64,000 nucleotides of DNA, taken from the NCBI GenBank assembly GCA_029255685.2, contig CM055312.2, forward strand, positions 80,234,369 through 80,298,368. The letters run 5' to 3'. This document shows, one piece after another, positions 19,955 through 32,260 of this stretch. How positions within the stretch are numbered: position 1 is the first letter of the stretch; each line of letters opens with the position of its first letter. The translations under genes and the position numbers were made by a program. A model generated the notes under the pieces. The model saw only the letters and a program-made list of their open reading frames with translations. It made no database searches and was not told the DNA's origin. The stretch comes from Silene conica (Eukaryota; Streptophyta; Magnoliopsida; Caryophyllales; Caryophyllaceae).

Positions 19955-22900
19955 CCTACCCCTTACAATTTTCTATGGCCAATGGAGATACATTATCACC
20001 ACCAAGACCTGTAAAGATTTTAAGTGGTTGTTGCTAGGGAATGAATTTAGTGCAGATGTTATGATTGTACCACTTGGGGGATATGAAATGGTGTTGGGCA
20101 TACAGTGGCTTGCTTCACTTGGCCCTGTGAGTTGGGACTTCCATCAGTTAAGAATGGAATTCAAGTATAATTACAGGTGAGTGGTACTTAGGGGTATATA
20201 AAAAGAAAAGTTGCAGTGGGTGAAAGGCAAGAAAATATTCAAAGGGAGCAGTAGGGGACAGTTATTTGCTTTAAGTGTAAACTCCACATAGAAATCATGA
20301 CCATAAAGTTAAGACAGTTAACTTGTGTTACAGAATTACAAAGACATTTTTGAGGAGCCTAAATCACTACCTCCACATAGAAATCATGATCATAAAATTC
20401 ACCTCACCCTCGGTACTGTGCAAATCAATGTCCGACCATATAAATACCCTATCATTCAAAAAGATGCAATTGAGCAAATTACAAAAGAGATGCTTGACAG
20501 TGGGGTAGTGCAACATAGTCAATCTCCCTTTTCTTCTCCTGTGGTGTTAGTTAAAAAGAAAGATGGAACCTGACGATTATGTGTTGACTATAGAGAACTG
20601 AACAAACACATTGTGAAAGATAAGTTTCCAATTCCAGTGATTGATGAGCTATTAGATGAACTACATGGTTCTGTCATTTTCTCAAAAATTGATCTTCGAG
20701 CTGGGTATTGGCAAATCAGAATGGCTTATGAAGATGTTCAAACGACAGCATTCACGGGAGACATTATGAATTTTTTGTCATGCCATTTGGGCTTACTAAT
20801 GCTCCATCAACATTTCAAAGTTTAATGAATACCATTTTCAGGGATTTTCTTAGAAAGTTTATACTAGTTTTCTTTGATGACATTCTTATTTACAGTCCTA
20901 CATTAGAGGATCATGTAATACATTTAAAAATCACACTTGAGATGTTAAGGAAACACGCCCTCTTTGCCAAGATGAGCAAATGTTTTTTTGGTGTACCAAG
21001 GGTGGATTACCTGGGACATGTGATCTCTGCTAATGGAGTAGCCATTGATCCAACTAAGATCAAGGGTGTAATGGAGTGGCCAATCCTTAAAATATCAAGG
21101 AGTTAAAGGGTTTTCTAAGACTTACAGGCTACTATAGAAAGTTTGTCAAAGGTTATGGCATTATCAGTAAACCATTGACAAACTTACTGAAAAAAGATGG
21201 GTTTGTATGGACTCAAGAGGCCACAATAGCTTTTAAGCAACTACAGAAAGCCATGTGTCAAGCTCCTATATTAATGCTACCTGATTTTTCCAAGACCTTT
21301 GTGGTGGAAACTGATGCATCTGATCTGGGCATTGGAGCAGTATTAACTCACAACAAGACATCTAATAGCCTTTCTGAGTAGAGCATTGTCTATGAAACAC
21401 AAAGCTTTCTCCACTTATGAGAAAGAAGTACTGGCAGTAGTGTTGGTTGTGGAGAAATGGAGACCATATCTGGTGGGTAAGCATTTCATCATCAAATCTG
21501 ATCACTTTAGCCTCAAATACCTGCTGGAACAGAAGATTACCAGCTCCTTTCAGAGCAAATGTTTACCTAAGTTGCTTGGGTTGGACTATGAGGTAGTTTA
21601 CAGGAAAGGAAAGGAGAACACAGTGGCGGATGCACCCTCGAGGGTTTCAGGGGCTGAACTTATGGCTACAATAATAACTCAAGTTAGATCAGATTTGTTT
21701 GATAGGGTACAACTGAGTTGGCAAGATCCTGAATGTGACCAGATAGTTCAATCTTTGGTGAATAATGTAGTTACCACTAGTAAATTCAAGTGGAATAATA
21801 ATCAACTCACCAGAAAAGAAAGGTTAGTAGTGGGACCTGATGATGCACTAAGGCGGGATTTATTATTTTGGGGGTCATTCTGGTACACATGGGACATACA
21901 AAAGACTAACTTCCCTGTTTTATTGGAAGCACATGAAGAAGGATATCAGAAATTTTATAAGAAAGTGTGGAGTTTGTCAACAAAATAAGCCATTACTACA
22001 AGCTCCAGCAGGCTTGTTGCAACCCTTACCCCATACCTAACACAATATGGGTGAACATATTCATGGATTTTGTGGAAGGGTTACCAAAGTCACAAGGAAA
22101 GAACACAATTTTGGTGGTTGTGGACAAACTGAGTAAATATGCTCACTTTTTGTTGTTATCTCATCCATTTGATGGAATGAAGGTGGCAAAGGTATTCTTT
22201 GAGCAAGGAATCCTCAAACTATAATCACTTATAAAGACAAGATATTCTTAAGCAAATTCTGGCAAGAGTTGTTCAAGTTACAACATGTGGAGTTGCGTAT
22301 GTCTACTGTATACCATCCACAAACTAATGGGCAGACTGAAGTAGTGCATAAATGTTTGATTGGAAACTTATCTCAGATGCATGACTAGAGAGAAGCCTAA
22401 AGATTGGGCAAGTTGGATACCATTGGCTGAGTGGCGGTACAACAACAATTTTCACTCATCCACTGGGTTTACACCTCATATATGAAATAGTGTATGGACA
22501 TCCGCCATACTTGCATATACCCTATGTGAGTGGGGATACTCAGGTTGTTGTTGTGGATAGAAGTTTAAGAGCCAGAGAAAGCTGCATTACTATGTTAAAA
22601 TTTCACTTGGTTAGAGCTCAATCCAGGATGAAAAGTCAAAGTGACAAGCATAGGACTGACACAGTTTTTACTGTGGGTGAATGAGTATACGTCAAGTTGC
22701 AGCCATACAGGCAGCAATCAGTAGTGTACAGGTCATGTAATAAGTTGACGCCTAAGTACTTTGGACCTTTTGAAATCATTGGCAAGATTGGGGAGGTTGC
22801 TTATAAATTAGCTTTTCCCTCTCATTCTAAGATACATCCAGTTTTTCATATCTCCCAACTTAAGAGACACCATGGAGATTTTCCATCCACAGTAAACTTA

Positions 22901-23126
22901 CCCATATTGGATGACAATGGCTTAATTCGAGCAGAACCTGTGGCAGTACTAGAAAGGAAAATGATGAAGCAGGGCAATAGAGCTGTGGTTTACCTACTAA
23001 TGGCCATTGGTCTAATGGTAGTAAGGAAGATGCTACCTGGGAACTGTATGATGACATTGAAAGGCGATTTCCCGAGTTTCACATTGCATAAACTTGAGGA
23101 CAAGTTTTATTTTAAGGGGAGTAATT
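19955..23126 (+). pseudogene. Chromovirus pol: protease tail, RT, RNase H, integrase, chromodomain; decayed
   Basis: Order on the plus strand: protease tail (FKWLLLGNEFSADVMIVPLG, MVLGIQWLASLGP), RT ([46 protein letters not shown], active site FFDDILIYS), RNase H ([25 protein letters not shown]) and integrase (IFMDFVEGLPKS, VVDKLSKYAHF). A C-terminal part follows (KYFGPFEIIGKIGEVAYKL, HPVFHISQLKRH) that ends in a worn chromodomain-like stretch before HKLEDKFYFKGSNL. TGA at 20571 replaces the tryptophan before RLCVDY. Frames change near 20770, 21100, 21380, 21900, 22220 and 22380. Chromodomains can direct integration to heterochromatin. The gag half lies inverted at 12966-14591. Confidence 0.85.
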
Positions 23127-23468
23127 TGTAACAGAAATTTTGTTACAAGCAGCCACATCAGCATGGCAAGCTGGCAACAGGGTTGCAGTTAAACTGTCAG
23201 TTAGTTTCCAACAAACTTTCCCGCCAATTTCACCTGTGTATAGATAGCAATGATCTTGTCATAAGTAGGTAGCTTACATTTTACACAAAGCTTCTCTCCT
23301 AAACTTTCTATAATCAGTTGTAAGAACTTAGATTGCTCATCGTGTAATCTTGTTCTTTAATTCATTCAATTGAATCTCTTAATCGAATTCTTTTCTTCAA
23401 TTTAGGAATTCCTTTAATTGATTGCCTTGTGTAATAAATTCTCGGACTAAAACCCTAAGTGTGTTACA
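23127..23468 (+). repeat. 3' LTR of the chromovirus
   Basis: 342 bp, TGTAACA...TGTTACA, preceded by the purine tract TTTTAAGGGGAGTAATT and followed by CTCCA. Inverted match to 14250-14591. Confidence 0.9.
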
Positions 23469-24117
23469 CTCCAACACTCGTAAGTATCATGAAAATTAGA
23501 CCTGAGTTCAAACCACGTTAATATTATATTTGCCTTCATAGCTCCCTTTCCACCAAATTAAACAAAAAAATGTGAGTTTAAATTACGCAAACAACCAACT
23601 CAAATGTAGTCTATAACACAGATCAATGTGTTCGAAACAAACCCTATCTTTACATTACATGCCATAGATTGCTCAGTTACCTAGCGATTGTGAGTCATAC
23701 GTTTTTATTCGGACCTTACTATCATCTCTTATACTTTTGTCATTTGTGAGTCGCTTTCAAATACAAATTGTTCAAGATACATATATGATGCACAAAAGTC
23801 GGTTCAGTACTGATATGTTAAAAAACTTGACTACTGCTCTAAGAGTGCTACAAATGAATTTCTTCAATAACCCAGGGCGTTCGTCTAGCATAAGCTCCAA
23901 GGTTTCAGATTACAGAAGCAACTCTGGGGTCACATTTGAGACTGGTAAGGGCAACTTTGGGCCGCCTATACAGACATACAGTTAGACAGCCTTGGATGAA
24001 AATAGCTAAATTGCCAGGCAATGAAATAGTGGAAATTTCAAAGCCAAACTCGAACCTCAAAAATCTGATACCTGAAAAGGTTGAAGGTAACAAAGTGTCT
24101 CACCAGCACCAGGTGCA
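23469..24117. other. Intergenic and 3' flank of the YkgJ-like gene
   Basis: No independent gene is seen. The part nearest 24117 is likely the 3' UTR of the minus-strand gene. Confidence 0.5.
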
Positions 24118-25995
24118 TTAGCTTCTCACAGCCTTATTGAACCTATCCAACTCTTCTGAATCGGCACCATATATTGCTTTAATCGTATCTTTACAAAAAC
24201 TGCAGCATTTTATCACCAATATAGCTTAGTTTTTTCAGATATAACACCTGCAAATGTAAATAATGAGAACCCAAATACTCAGAAATAGACCTGCAGGCCT
24301 CTTTATTAAACTTCTTCTTGCTGATTCCATACAAACTCTGGAATACATCTTCCTCCACCCGGCAAAAGTAAGGGCGTTCTGTAAATTCATATTTAAACCT
24401 TTTATCACAAACCTTAGATTAACAACTACATTTTTAAGAGGCGGCTTTTAGTACAGGTCATCCGGAAATACCCTTTTGTATTGAAAACACAACTAAAAGG
24501 ATTAACTTAAGTCGTTCTGGAAACACTCTTTGTGGTGAAGCAAGGTTAAGACTGCGCACACACAGCCAATCTTACATGACGACATGCGAGAATCTGTTAG
24601 GCATTGGGGTAATGCTGTTTACGGATTAGTTTACGTTTCAATTGATGCAAAAAAAGGTTGACACAAACCAATGCAAGAGTGCAATCTAACCATCATATAT
24701 GGAACATTTCCTATTGCTCTTGTCATAGTTTATGCACCATCCATCCACGCCGACCAAGCTCTTATAAAGCTGTAAACAAGCAGAAGCAACAAGCCAACTG
24801 TTTAAATTTTGATGGGTTTACTAATGTTAAACCTTACACTATTCTACAGCTGAATTGATAAGTCTACTGCAAATAAGCGTTTCAAATCAAACCAGATTTC
24901 CCTCGGTGACATTACAGGACAAGAATTACTGCCTAATCAGTTAAAAACATCACCTTAGTGTTTACTCCGTATAAGATTCCGCCTGTGCCAGGTAAGAAGA
25001 ATCAACATAGAGAAGCAATTGCAAGACATTATATACTAAAGAAATGATAAACGAGATTTGTACTCTTTATATTTGAAATGTCCATAGTTGGTGTTCGATA
25101 TAATGGGACTCTAAAACGTATGGCTCCATTCAATTCACTATGGTGATTTCATTACATCTCAGACTCTCAGTGTTATTCTCACAGCCATAGTAGTATAACC
25201 ATGAAAATTCATTCCAACATTCGACTAAAACAAATACAATACATTATACATACCACTATGTCAATACTTTATCACCACATACCAAATTTACCATCTATCA
25301 TTGTAGTAGGAGCGCGAGAATTAATCCCAACATTGAGCAGAGTAAAACCTCATTTAAATGGAAAACAATTCAACTCAAACGACTTATATAAATTGGCTGG
25401 CAGAAGGAGTGTAACAAATGTTGAGTATATCACATTCACTGGCAATACTATTGCATTGATTTCACCAAACATTACGCCAATGATTGGAAATCATATTCAA
25501 TGCCTAGAAAGCTAAGCGCAGTGGCGGAGCCATGATTTGAACTTAGCGGGGGAGAACGGTAATAGTAAGGATAAGGTAAAGTTGAAAAAGTTGAAAATTT
25601 TAATTAAAAACTCCGAAATTTGTATCCTTTTCAGCAGGGGTGAGCGCCATGGCGAGCAAGACGTCGAATATACACAGGTCCATTCATGTCTGAAACACCT
25701 AATTTGTACGAGAAACAAAGAAAAGAAGAAAAGATAGAAAAAGAACCTGAATATCATGAGGATTATCAAAAATTTCTTCAGGAGTAGCAAAAGAAGGACC
25801 CTTGTCAAGTTTACAGCAGGCCCCACAATGTTGAACACACTGCCACAGTGGTTCCTTCAATTTCTTATCTCCAAACCTAATATTGACACTTTTACCCTTT
25901 CCGCCCTTGGCGAATGCCTTTGTCCTACGCTTCACTGCACAACTCATTGTTACACCATTTGCTGCACCATTTGCTGCACCAATACCTTGTGACAT
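24118..25995 (-). CDS. YkgJ-family zinc/iron-chelating (CxxCxxCC) domain protein, four exons
   Basis: Exons on the minus strand are 25995-25747, 24769-24691, 24378-24291 and 24199-24118. All introns are GT-AG and the joined frame is 165 codons with no stop. The N-terminus (MSQGIGAANGAANG, then basic KRRTKAFAKGGKGKS) could be a targeting stretch but is not clear. The domain runs WQCVQHCGACCKLDKGPSF, GVDGWCINYDKSNRKCSIYD, RPYFCRVEEDVFQSLYGI and CKDTIKAIYGADSEELDRFN. This gives the CxxxCxxCC cluster and the spaced cysteines C-x-C that bind a metal or Fe-S cluster in the YkgJ family. Plant members are small and mostly uncharacterised. Upstream the frame stays open to about 26224 without an ATG, so 25995 is the chosen start. 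The gene looks intact although transposons crowd both sides. Confidence 0.9.
24770..25746 (-). other. Intron 1 of the YkgJ-like gene
   Basis: 977 bp, donor CAG/gttctt at 25746, acceptor tttacag/CT at 24770. No coding content apart from the gene; no transposon boundary recognised. Confidence 0.75.
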
Positions 25996-26280
25996 TGCTG
26001 TGTTGCGCTTCTGAATTGTGAGCCACGGGTTGTTTAGGGGAGATGATGCTGAGTTTTGGCCTTTTGGGTGACACTTTTGATATGGGTTGGGTATACTGCA
26101 CCCTGAGCCCCCTCTTTGATTGAAAAAAAGAGTTCCATTTTTGGGCTTACGAATTCCGGTTAGCGGATCTAGCAAATTAACCGCATAACTTATGTAATGT
26201 GTGCGAATCAATCTTTTAAGTTTCACTATGGATAATTTGCTATATTTTCCTTCTCGTCAGTCTCCATTTAAACAAATATA

Positions 26281-26488
26281 CTCCCTCCGTCCCGATCAAT
26301 TGTTATCTATTGCTTTTGACACAAAGATTAAGAAAAGAAGTATAAATGAATCTAGACCACACAAATTATATGGCCCCACATGTAATCAAATGTCATCCAC
26401 AAAAAGTTGCCAAAAATGAAAATAGATAACAATTCAATGATACACCCAAAAATGGAAATAGATAACAAATGACCGGGGACAGAGGGAG
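26281..26488. mobile_element. Stowaway-type MITE
   Basis: 208 bp with terminal inverted repeats CTCCCTCCGTCCC / GGGACAGAGGGAG and TA duplications (26279-26280 and 26489-26490), the Tc1/mariner pattern. It lies upstream of the YkgJ-like gene start, about 290 bp away, so it may touch its promoter. Confidence 0.9.
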
Positions 26489-26490
26489 TA

Positions 26491-27039
26491 TAAATCTTCA
26501 TTAAAATGAGTTAAGTATCATTTAAACACTGGTCATATATGACTAATATTTCATTCGCTTTTGTCTCCTACAAACTTACTGTTTAACCCAAATTATGCAC
26601 TAGTCAACTTGGGCCCAACAAATAAGAAAAAGCAATAAAGACTGGAGGCCTAAGTAATAGAAGACCATAAGCTGAAGTTATTCAGCCGTTAGGTGAAAAA
26701 GTATGGCAGAGTCAGCAGTCCTACAGGGACGAACCTAAATGGGGTACATTGTTTTTTTTAGCAAATCCACTTCATATATGTTTTATAAAGCATTATAACA
26801 ATAATTTATTGATGAAAAAACTTTTAGAACAAATAAGCTTCTTGTTAAATTATTTTATATTAAGCACAAAAAGATTGTTTTTGAAAAAGTCCCAAAAAAA
26901 TACATAAAAATGTCCTTGTGAGGTTTGAACCCACAATATTCAGCAATACTTCACTAATTGTTGATATGTTACCACTGTGCCAATAGCATACTAAAATAAT
27001 AACTAATCCACTACTTTGTTTAGTAATTAATTAACCTTG
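26491..27039. other. Unassigned region
   Basis: AT-rich, no gene seen. It may include the worn start of the LTR described next, whose left end I could not place. Confidence 0.4.
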
Positions 27040-27474
27040 CAAAGCTACTCGGGCTATGACCCATTTGGCCCGGGAATAGCTTCGCCTTTGGTCCTACTTT
27101 TCCTCAACCACCCACGAGACTCCAGGAGCAGGACCAGGCCATGAGTTGACCCAGTTCTGGACCCTATATAAACAGCAACTAATGCTAGAGCGAAGGACAC
27201 AAAAAAATCACATACTCTTACTTACGCTCAAATTCTATCTTAGCATTGCAATTGTACTCTCTTTCTCTCTCTCAATTCTAGTGCAAAGTTGGTGAGATTC
27301 CGTCTCCCTCCGCGGTTGTTTTCCACATTCGGGTTTTTCCGCGTCACCAAAAACTTCTCGTTCATTGTTTTTTTTTTTTACGTTCTTATTTGTTCTCTAT
27401 AAGCGCACTGTCAAATTGGTTGTCACTTTAATCCACGCATCACATACGTAATTAGGCCCATTTTTTACCAAAAC
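27040..27474 (+). repeat. Tat-type LTR fragment with TATA box
   Basis: The sequence ends AAAACA, 4 bp before a Tat-type primer site. CTATATAAAC at 27164-27173 is a good TATA box about 310 bp before the LTR end, so this is the R-U5 side of a plus-strand 5' LTR. The left end is not defined. Confidence 0.65.
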
Positions 27475-27478
27475 AATT

Positions 27479-27496
27479 TAGCGCCCACCGTGGGGC
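27479..27496 (+). other. Primer binding site of the second Tat element
   Basis: TAGCGCCCACCGTGGGGC differs from the Retand-like site at 9721 only in its first two bases. Confidence 0.8.
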
Positions 27497-27499
27497 TAA

Positions 27500-28045
27500 G
27501 TGATCATTTCAACCTCGCCATCTTTTAGAGTCATAAAAACCATATCGGGAACCAAGCCCAATCCATCCAGTTCACAGAGCATGCTTGCGCTGACCACCAT
27601 AGTCAGGTCGTCCATACCAGCAGGTCCAGTCAACGCTCCACCAACCTCCAGCCAGGCAGTCACCTTTAGTGCCTCTCCCAGAGCCACACCTCAACTTACC
27701 AAACCCTCCCAGATGCCAAAGCCAATCCTAGTCGCGGGCAGAACAGTGAAAGCAGCCCCAGCAAAAGCCTAGCCACACAGCCATTGAAACATTCCGTCAG
27801 GGCTTGCACCATAACTCAGACCTGTACCGGAACCTGACCAAGAATCCAAGTACCAGCTTTGAAGACGTCCAAACCAAAGTCGAGGCTGCAATGAGGCTGG
27901 AGGAAGATGTTGGACCGAGGAGGGCGGCGTATGATGCAGACCCAGTATCCAGGAAAGCTGCAACGTAAAAGAAAAGTGAAAGACCCAAGTCATACAGTCG
28001 TAGTGTGGCTAAGGTATCTGGAGATGCAGCAGAGAAAGTTGATCC
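27500..28045 (+). pseudogene. Gag fragment of a second Tat-lineage element
   Basis: After a short P/S/T-rich N-terminal part (27500-27770) the frame passes into HHNSDLYRNLTKNPSTSFE and VEAAMRLEEDVGPRRAAYD. These match in order QASDLYKELTKWPCTAYAQ and DAIRLEEDAGPRR of the first element's gag. The middle of gag is deleted between 27775 and 27785. The copy ends near 28045 and is followed by unrelated LTR-element DNA. It is a truncated relic, not a source of protein. Confidence 0.8.
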
Positions 28046-28130
28046 ATGAACTAGGGTTCACTGAGACAAAAGACAAACTAAAAGGAAAACAAATAAACAA
28101 AAGCTGCCTCCCTGGAAAGGGCCCAAAATT
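28046..28130 (-). other. Junction and worn primer-site region of another LTR element
   Basis: CTCCCTGGAAAGGGCCCAAA at about 28110-28129 resembles a mutated tRNA-Asp-type primer site followed by an LTR, in the same layout as 18271-18294. The Tat gag fragment stops just before it. Confidence 0.45.
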
Positions 28131-28779
28131 TAACCGGGTTTAGTCGTATGCCTAATCAAAGATAAACTAACTAATCTAAGTAAGATAACTATAGAACTCA
28201 GGATCGAACCCACAGGAAGGTATACTATATTTATTTGTTTATTTAGTTCGTCTCAAGGTAACAATCTTATGGGGGAAAACAGTGATTTATCTAAACTAAG
28301 GCAAATAATAAAAGTAACTAAAAGAAAGAATAACTAAAGCAATGTAAATAAGGTGTAAATAATAATAAGGGAAAGTAGCTAGGATAGTCGGTTCATCATG
28401 GTCAAGTCTCTGGGTCAAAGGTTATGTCAAGATCTGTCAAATAATTTGTCTAAGGGGTATTGAATAAATATTCGGGTCTGGTCTGATATTCACCCTAAAG
28501 TAATACTAACTTAGCACGGTCACTCTCATCAGCATACTTTAATCTTCACAACATGTCTCACCCCTTCCAATCAGGTCTGATCTAGGTCGAAGCCAACACA
28601 GATTAATTACCCAATTATATGCACCTAACTATTTAATTACTATTATATGTTGTGAGGGAAACTCGGATGCAATTATAAGACAAGATCTCTTAATTACTCA
28701 AGAATATATTAAAACCATGACTCGCCTATATCTTAGCTTAGAAAATCTAGCTACTTATGGGAAAAGTGACGGATACAAT

Positions 28780-29434
28780 TGTAAGCACTGCAATTTTATT
28801 AAGTGTAAAAAAATCAAAATTGATTATTTAATTGAGTTAATAATAAATAAATTACTCAATTTAATTTTCTCTGTCCTTTTTAAATCAAATTTGGTTCATT
28901 CTGAGTTATTCGGGTCCAAACAGAAGTCAAATTGGGCAAAAATCGTAAACAAGTCAAAAATGGGCCTGGAGCCCGAAGCCCACCGAAGCCCACTGAAGCC
29001 CAACTTTTATCTATATATAGAGCGAAGTTTGTTCAAAATAAAAATAAAGATAACGGGAATAAAAGAAAAGCTCTGAAATTATTTCTGGAATATTTGGTGA
29101 AGTTCATCGTAAGCAGCCAACAAGCAAAACAAATTTGTGCCCACCTGCGCAAGAAAACTCAAACACTCAAATATTCAAACATTCAAGAATCGTTTGACCC
29201 TCTCAAGAATACAAATCAACGTCACGCGTAGAGTGCATCCACCCTCTACACGCGACCCCCTTCAAAAAAACGCACGCGCGCCCCTTAAGTGGGTCGTGCA
29301 CGTGTTTCCTATTTGTCTAGTTAGAATCAGGGGATTATTAGAGATTGTACATGAAATTTTATGATATTAATAAAAACTCATTTTGTTTCTGTATTTTGTA
29401 TTCAAGTTATCGTAATACAAAATTTGTCGTTACA
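28780..29434 (+). repeat. Solo LTR with intact target duplication
   Basis: 655 bp, TGTAAGC...GTTACA, flanked by ACAAT at 28775-28779 and 29435-29439. A TATA box TATCTATATATAGAGC lies at about 29009-29024. It was left by recombination between two LTRs of one element. Confidence 0.9.
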
Positions 29435-29770
29435 ACAATAAAAAAAGGTAGACATAATTAAAAGCAATAATAAAGAGGTAAAAGAAAACTTACGAACAAA
29501 AGCAAATCCGGAACTAAGAACTTAATTTAAAATCGTCTTGAGAATTACAATTTAAAACTAAACTAAAGCGTAAACTAAACTAAAACTATTGAAACATATG
29601 TAAAGATTGTATGGAAGATGATAATAAAAGATGATTCTAAAACCTACGAAATAACCCTTATTTATAACAAGGGAATTTCCTTATTTGACGTACAAACAAA
29701 CAACCTAAAACAAGAAATTATATCTAACTCAAACACAGTAACACACAAAAGCTGCTAGCGGTTACAAATC

Positions 29771-29994
29771 CTCGATCGAGGACTTTCCTCCACTCGATCG
29801 AGCAACTTTCCAGTAAATCTCGTCGATAGAGGACAAAGTGCACTCGATCGACCAAAATGCTGACAGAAAGCTCTCGATCGAGCACTAAAATCAGTTGGAA
29901 GCTCTCGATTGAACACCAAAGTACTCGATCGAGCATTCTTGCATCCAAACATCACTCGATCGAGCATCCTAAGAGCTGAAAACCCACGATCGTG
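29771..29994. repeat. CTCGATCGAG palindrome cluster
   Basis: Perfect 10-bp palindromes CTCGATCGAG start at 29771, 29793, 29873, 29924 and 29955. Variants lie at 29819, 29843 and 29903, and a different palindrome CACGATCGTG at 29985. Neighbouring starts are 21 to 31 bp apart. Confidence 0.9.
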
Positions 29995-30240
29995 TGATGC
30001 ATAGTGCTAAATTCCTCGAAGTCCGTGAAAAAGCGTCCAGAACGTCGTCACGCTTCCCTAGGTGATGATAAATCCGCTCCAAAACCTTCTAACTCCTAAA
30101 CGCACACTCAAAGGACGGTTCCAAGCTTGATTTACAGTACTTTGGAATCCTTCCTGCACAAATCACAAGACGAATACAAACTAGCATATACGGGGTAAAA
30201 TATATCTAAAAGTTCTGATAATGCACAAAAATGCGTGTCA

Positions 30241-30653
30241 AATGGACTGTAAAAGTCTATGAATGACATGTATCACTGACCTTGTGTGGTTATATGTTGT
30301 GTCTCTTCTTCATGTCTGTGCCTACGGTGATCCATTTGATGGTATTGGCAAATGGTGAGTAGTAAGACTTTTCAGATGTTGCTTAGATGTTGGTTTCTAG
30401 TTGTTGAAGAGTCACGACGACATAACTAGTCTGTGTAGTATTCCTTATAACCATATCACTAGTTAACTAATGTAAGCTAATGTAAAGTAAATGTTTTTTT
30501 TATTGTTAATTTGATATACTTAACTCGAGTAACCGAGATGGTTTCTAGTTGTTGAGGAGTCACAACAACATAACAACGTTGTACTTTTTTTTATGTTGCG
30601 TTTTCGTTGTAATCTAATGTAAAGTAAAGTAAATGTTTCTTTATTGTTAATTT
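30241..30653. other. Gypsy-derived remnant, no gene
   Basis: It holds two worn copies of a segment reading GTTTCTAGTTGTTGA.GAGTCAC (30390 and 30541). It continues across the solo LTR into 31959, where integrase remains lie. No open frame. Confidence 0.4.
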
Positions 30654-31953
30654 TGTTAGGAATTTAGACCTAATTAGACTCTCTAATGATATTAAAATTA
30701 CAAGCTAATTTCATAAGGTGGTCTAAATAATACATGCATGCAAAAATTAATAAGAAGAAATTTTCTTACATTGGTAAGATGACATTTTTGGCACTACAAA
30801 TGTCTCCTACCTTTGTAGTTCTTGAGCTAAAATAGTGTAGGATGATCCTCCATAACCCAAGTCACCAAAATAGGTGACCTCCTTTGGTTGCACCCAAGAC
30901 TAGCCCAAAAACACTAAGTATATTAACTAGATATAGTTTAGTGTAAACCTTGTTTTTTTATACTATAAATATTATTACTTTGATCATATAAGAAGTATAT
31001 TAATTTTTTGTGAATTTATTTTGATGAAGATTGATCAAATTTTGATCAATTTTAGAGGTTGAAGATGAAGATCTTAAGTCTTCTATTTTTCCTCTTAAAT
31101 GGCTTAACAAGAAGTATGTATTTAGAGGATTTTAATTCTCTAGATTTTTCCACAAAGAATATGTGGAATAGTAGCCTATTTATAGGCCATCAAATGTAAA
31201 CAAATGAGTTTATAATACTCATAAACATGAGTGGAAGACAAAGACCTATTATGGTCACCTTATCCCATATTCTCGGTTTACATATGGTATTCCGGGTCTT
31301 ATTTCGTCTTTTCAACATTTGTCCTTCAAATGCTTATAAGTCGAATATTTAATTATCTTATATAATAAAAATATTTATTTGATTATTTAACACTTAAATA
31401 ATACAAAGTAGTAAATAAAATACACTTAACATTTAAGTGTCATTTTATCATTTTCAACATAAAATGAATCTTATAAAACCCGTTTAGCTAATTTTACAAT
31501 TTCTTGTAACATTAATTCGCTAATTACCTCCACCTCATAAATAATACAAACTACGTATATATTAAGTAAATTAACTATTAATTACTAAATATTGTATTAT
31601 ATTTATTATTCAATTATTATATAACCGAATAATAAAATCTTATGGCCTGAGTACTTTACTCTTCATCAAACATTAAATTCACTTGACTAATAAAAGTCAA
31701 CCTAAACAAGGAATTAATTAACTTGTATCTTATGCAAATAATTAATTTTTCCATTTGGGCATCATCTTATAGGTGTGACCTAAAGGGATCAGTTGGTCAC
31801 CGCCGTCATACGACAGTAATGTCAAACTCTAGTCAGCCAATCATTACCGATTAACGTTGACCAACTGACAAACATATAAAATATAAATCTCTTATATTCC
31901 TTGTACGAGATTTATTATGTAGAAGCATTATTGTGGAGGACACTACTCCAACA
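30654..31953 (-). repeat. Solo LTR, 1300 bp
   Basis: TGTTAGG...CCAACA with 5-bp duplications AATTT at 30649-30653 and 31954-31958. In the other orientation it begins TGTTGGAGTAGTGTCC, a type of start common in Copia LTRs, so the minus strand is the likelier sense. Interior AT-rich, no ORF. Confidence 0.85.
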
Positions 31954-31958
31954 AATTT

Positions 31959-32260
31959 GATATACTTAACTCCGGTAACCGATATAGTAACGTCCTTATT
32001 TACCGGAGAAGGCCTTGTGACCCTTTGGTAAATGAGGTTATTACACCTAGAGTCGAAGGTCCATTTGAGGTGACTGAGAAGATTGGGCAATGTGCTTACA
32101 ACAACTTGCTCCCGGACTATGGAATTCATGAAACTTTCAACATATAAGACCTGCAACCTTACTATAAGGGGTCTGATTAAGAAGAGACTACTGAGGATTT
32201 GAGGCCAAATCCAATTAAGAAGGAAAGGTTGGAGTAGGGGCTAAGTAAGCTCACCCTAGT
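31959..32260 (+). pseudogene. Ty3/gypsy integrase C-terminal remnant
   Basis: Frame pieces GPFEVTEKIGQCAYNNLL, GIHETFNI and DLQPYYKG correspond to the conserved end of gypsy integrases. Stops interrupt them. The rest of pol is not present. Confidence 0.6.

Larger units (their letters stand above)
28131..30240 (-). repeat. LTR of a second tRNA-Asp-primed (Athila-like layout) element, with nested solo LTR
   Basis: The start has the same features in order as the LTR at 18294, including a later GGATCGAACCCACAG (compare GGTCGAACCACAG). The right end is near 30240 (ATGCGTGTCA; compare ACACGCATCA). A 655-bp solo LTR is nested at 28780-29434. The ends are approximate. No internal coding region of this element remains in the window. 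Confidence 0.55.

Noticed and set aside
29771..29994. CRISPR array
   Set aside because: This is plant nuclear DNA; the palindromes are only 10 bp, spacers are irregular and no cas genes exist.
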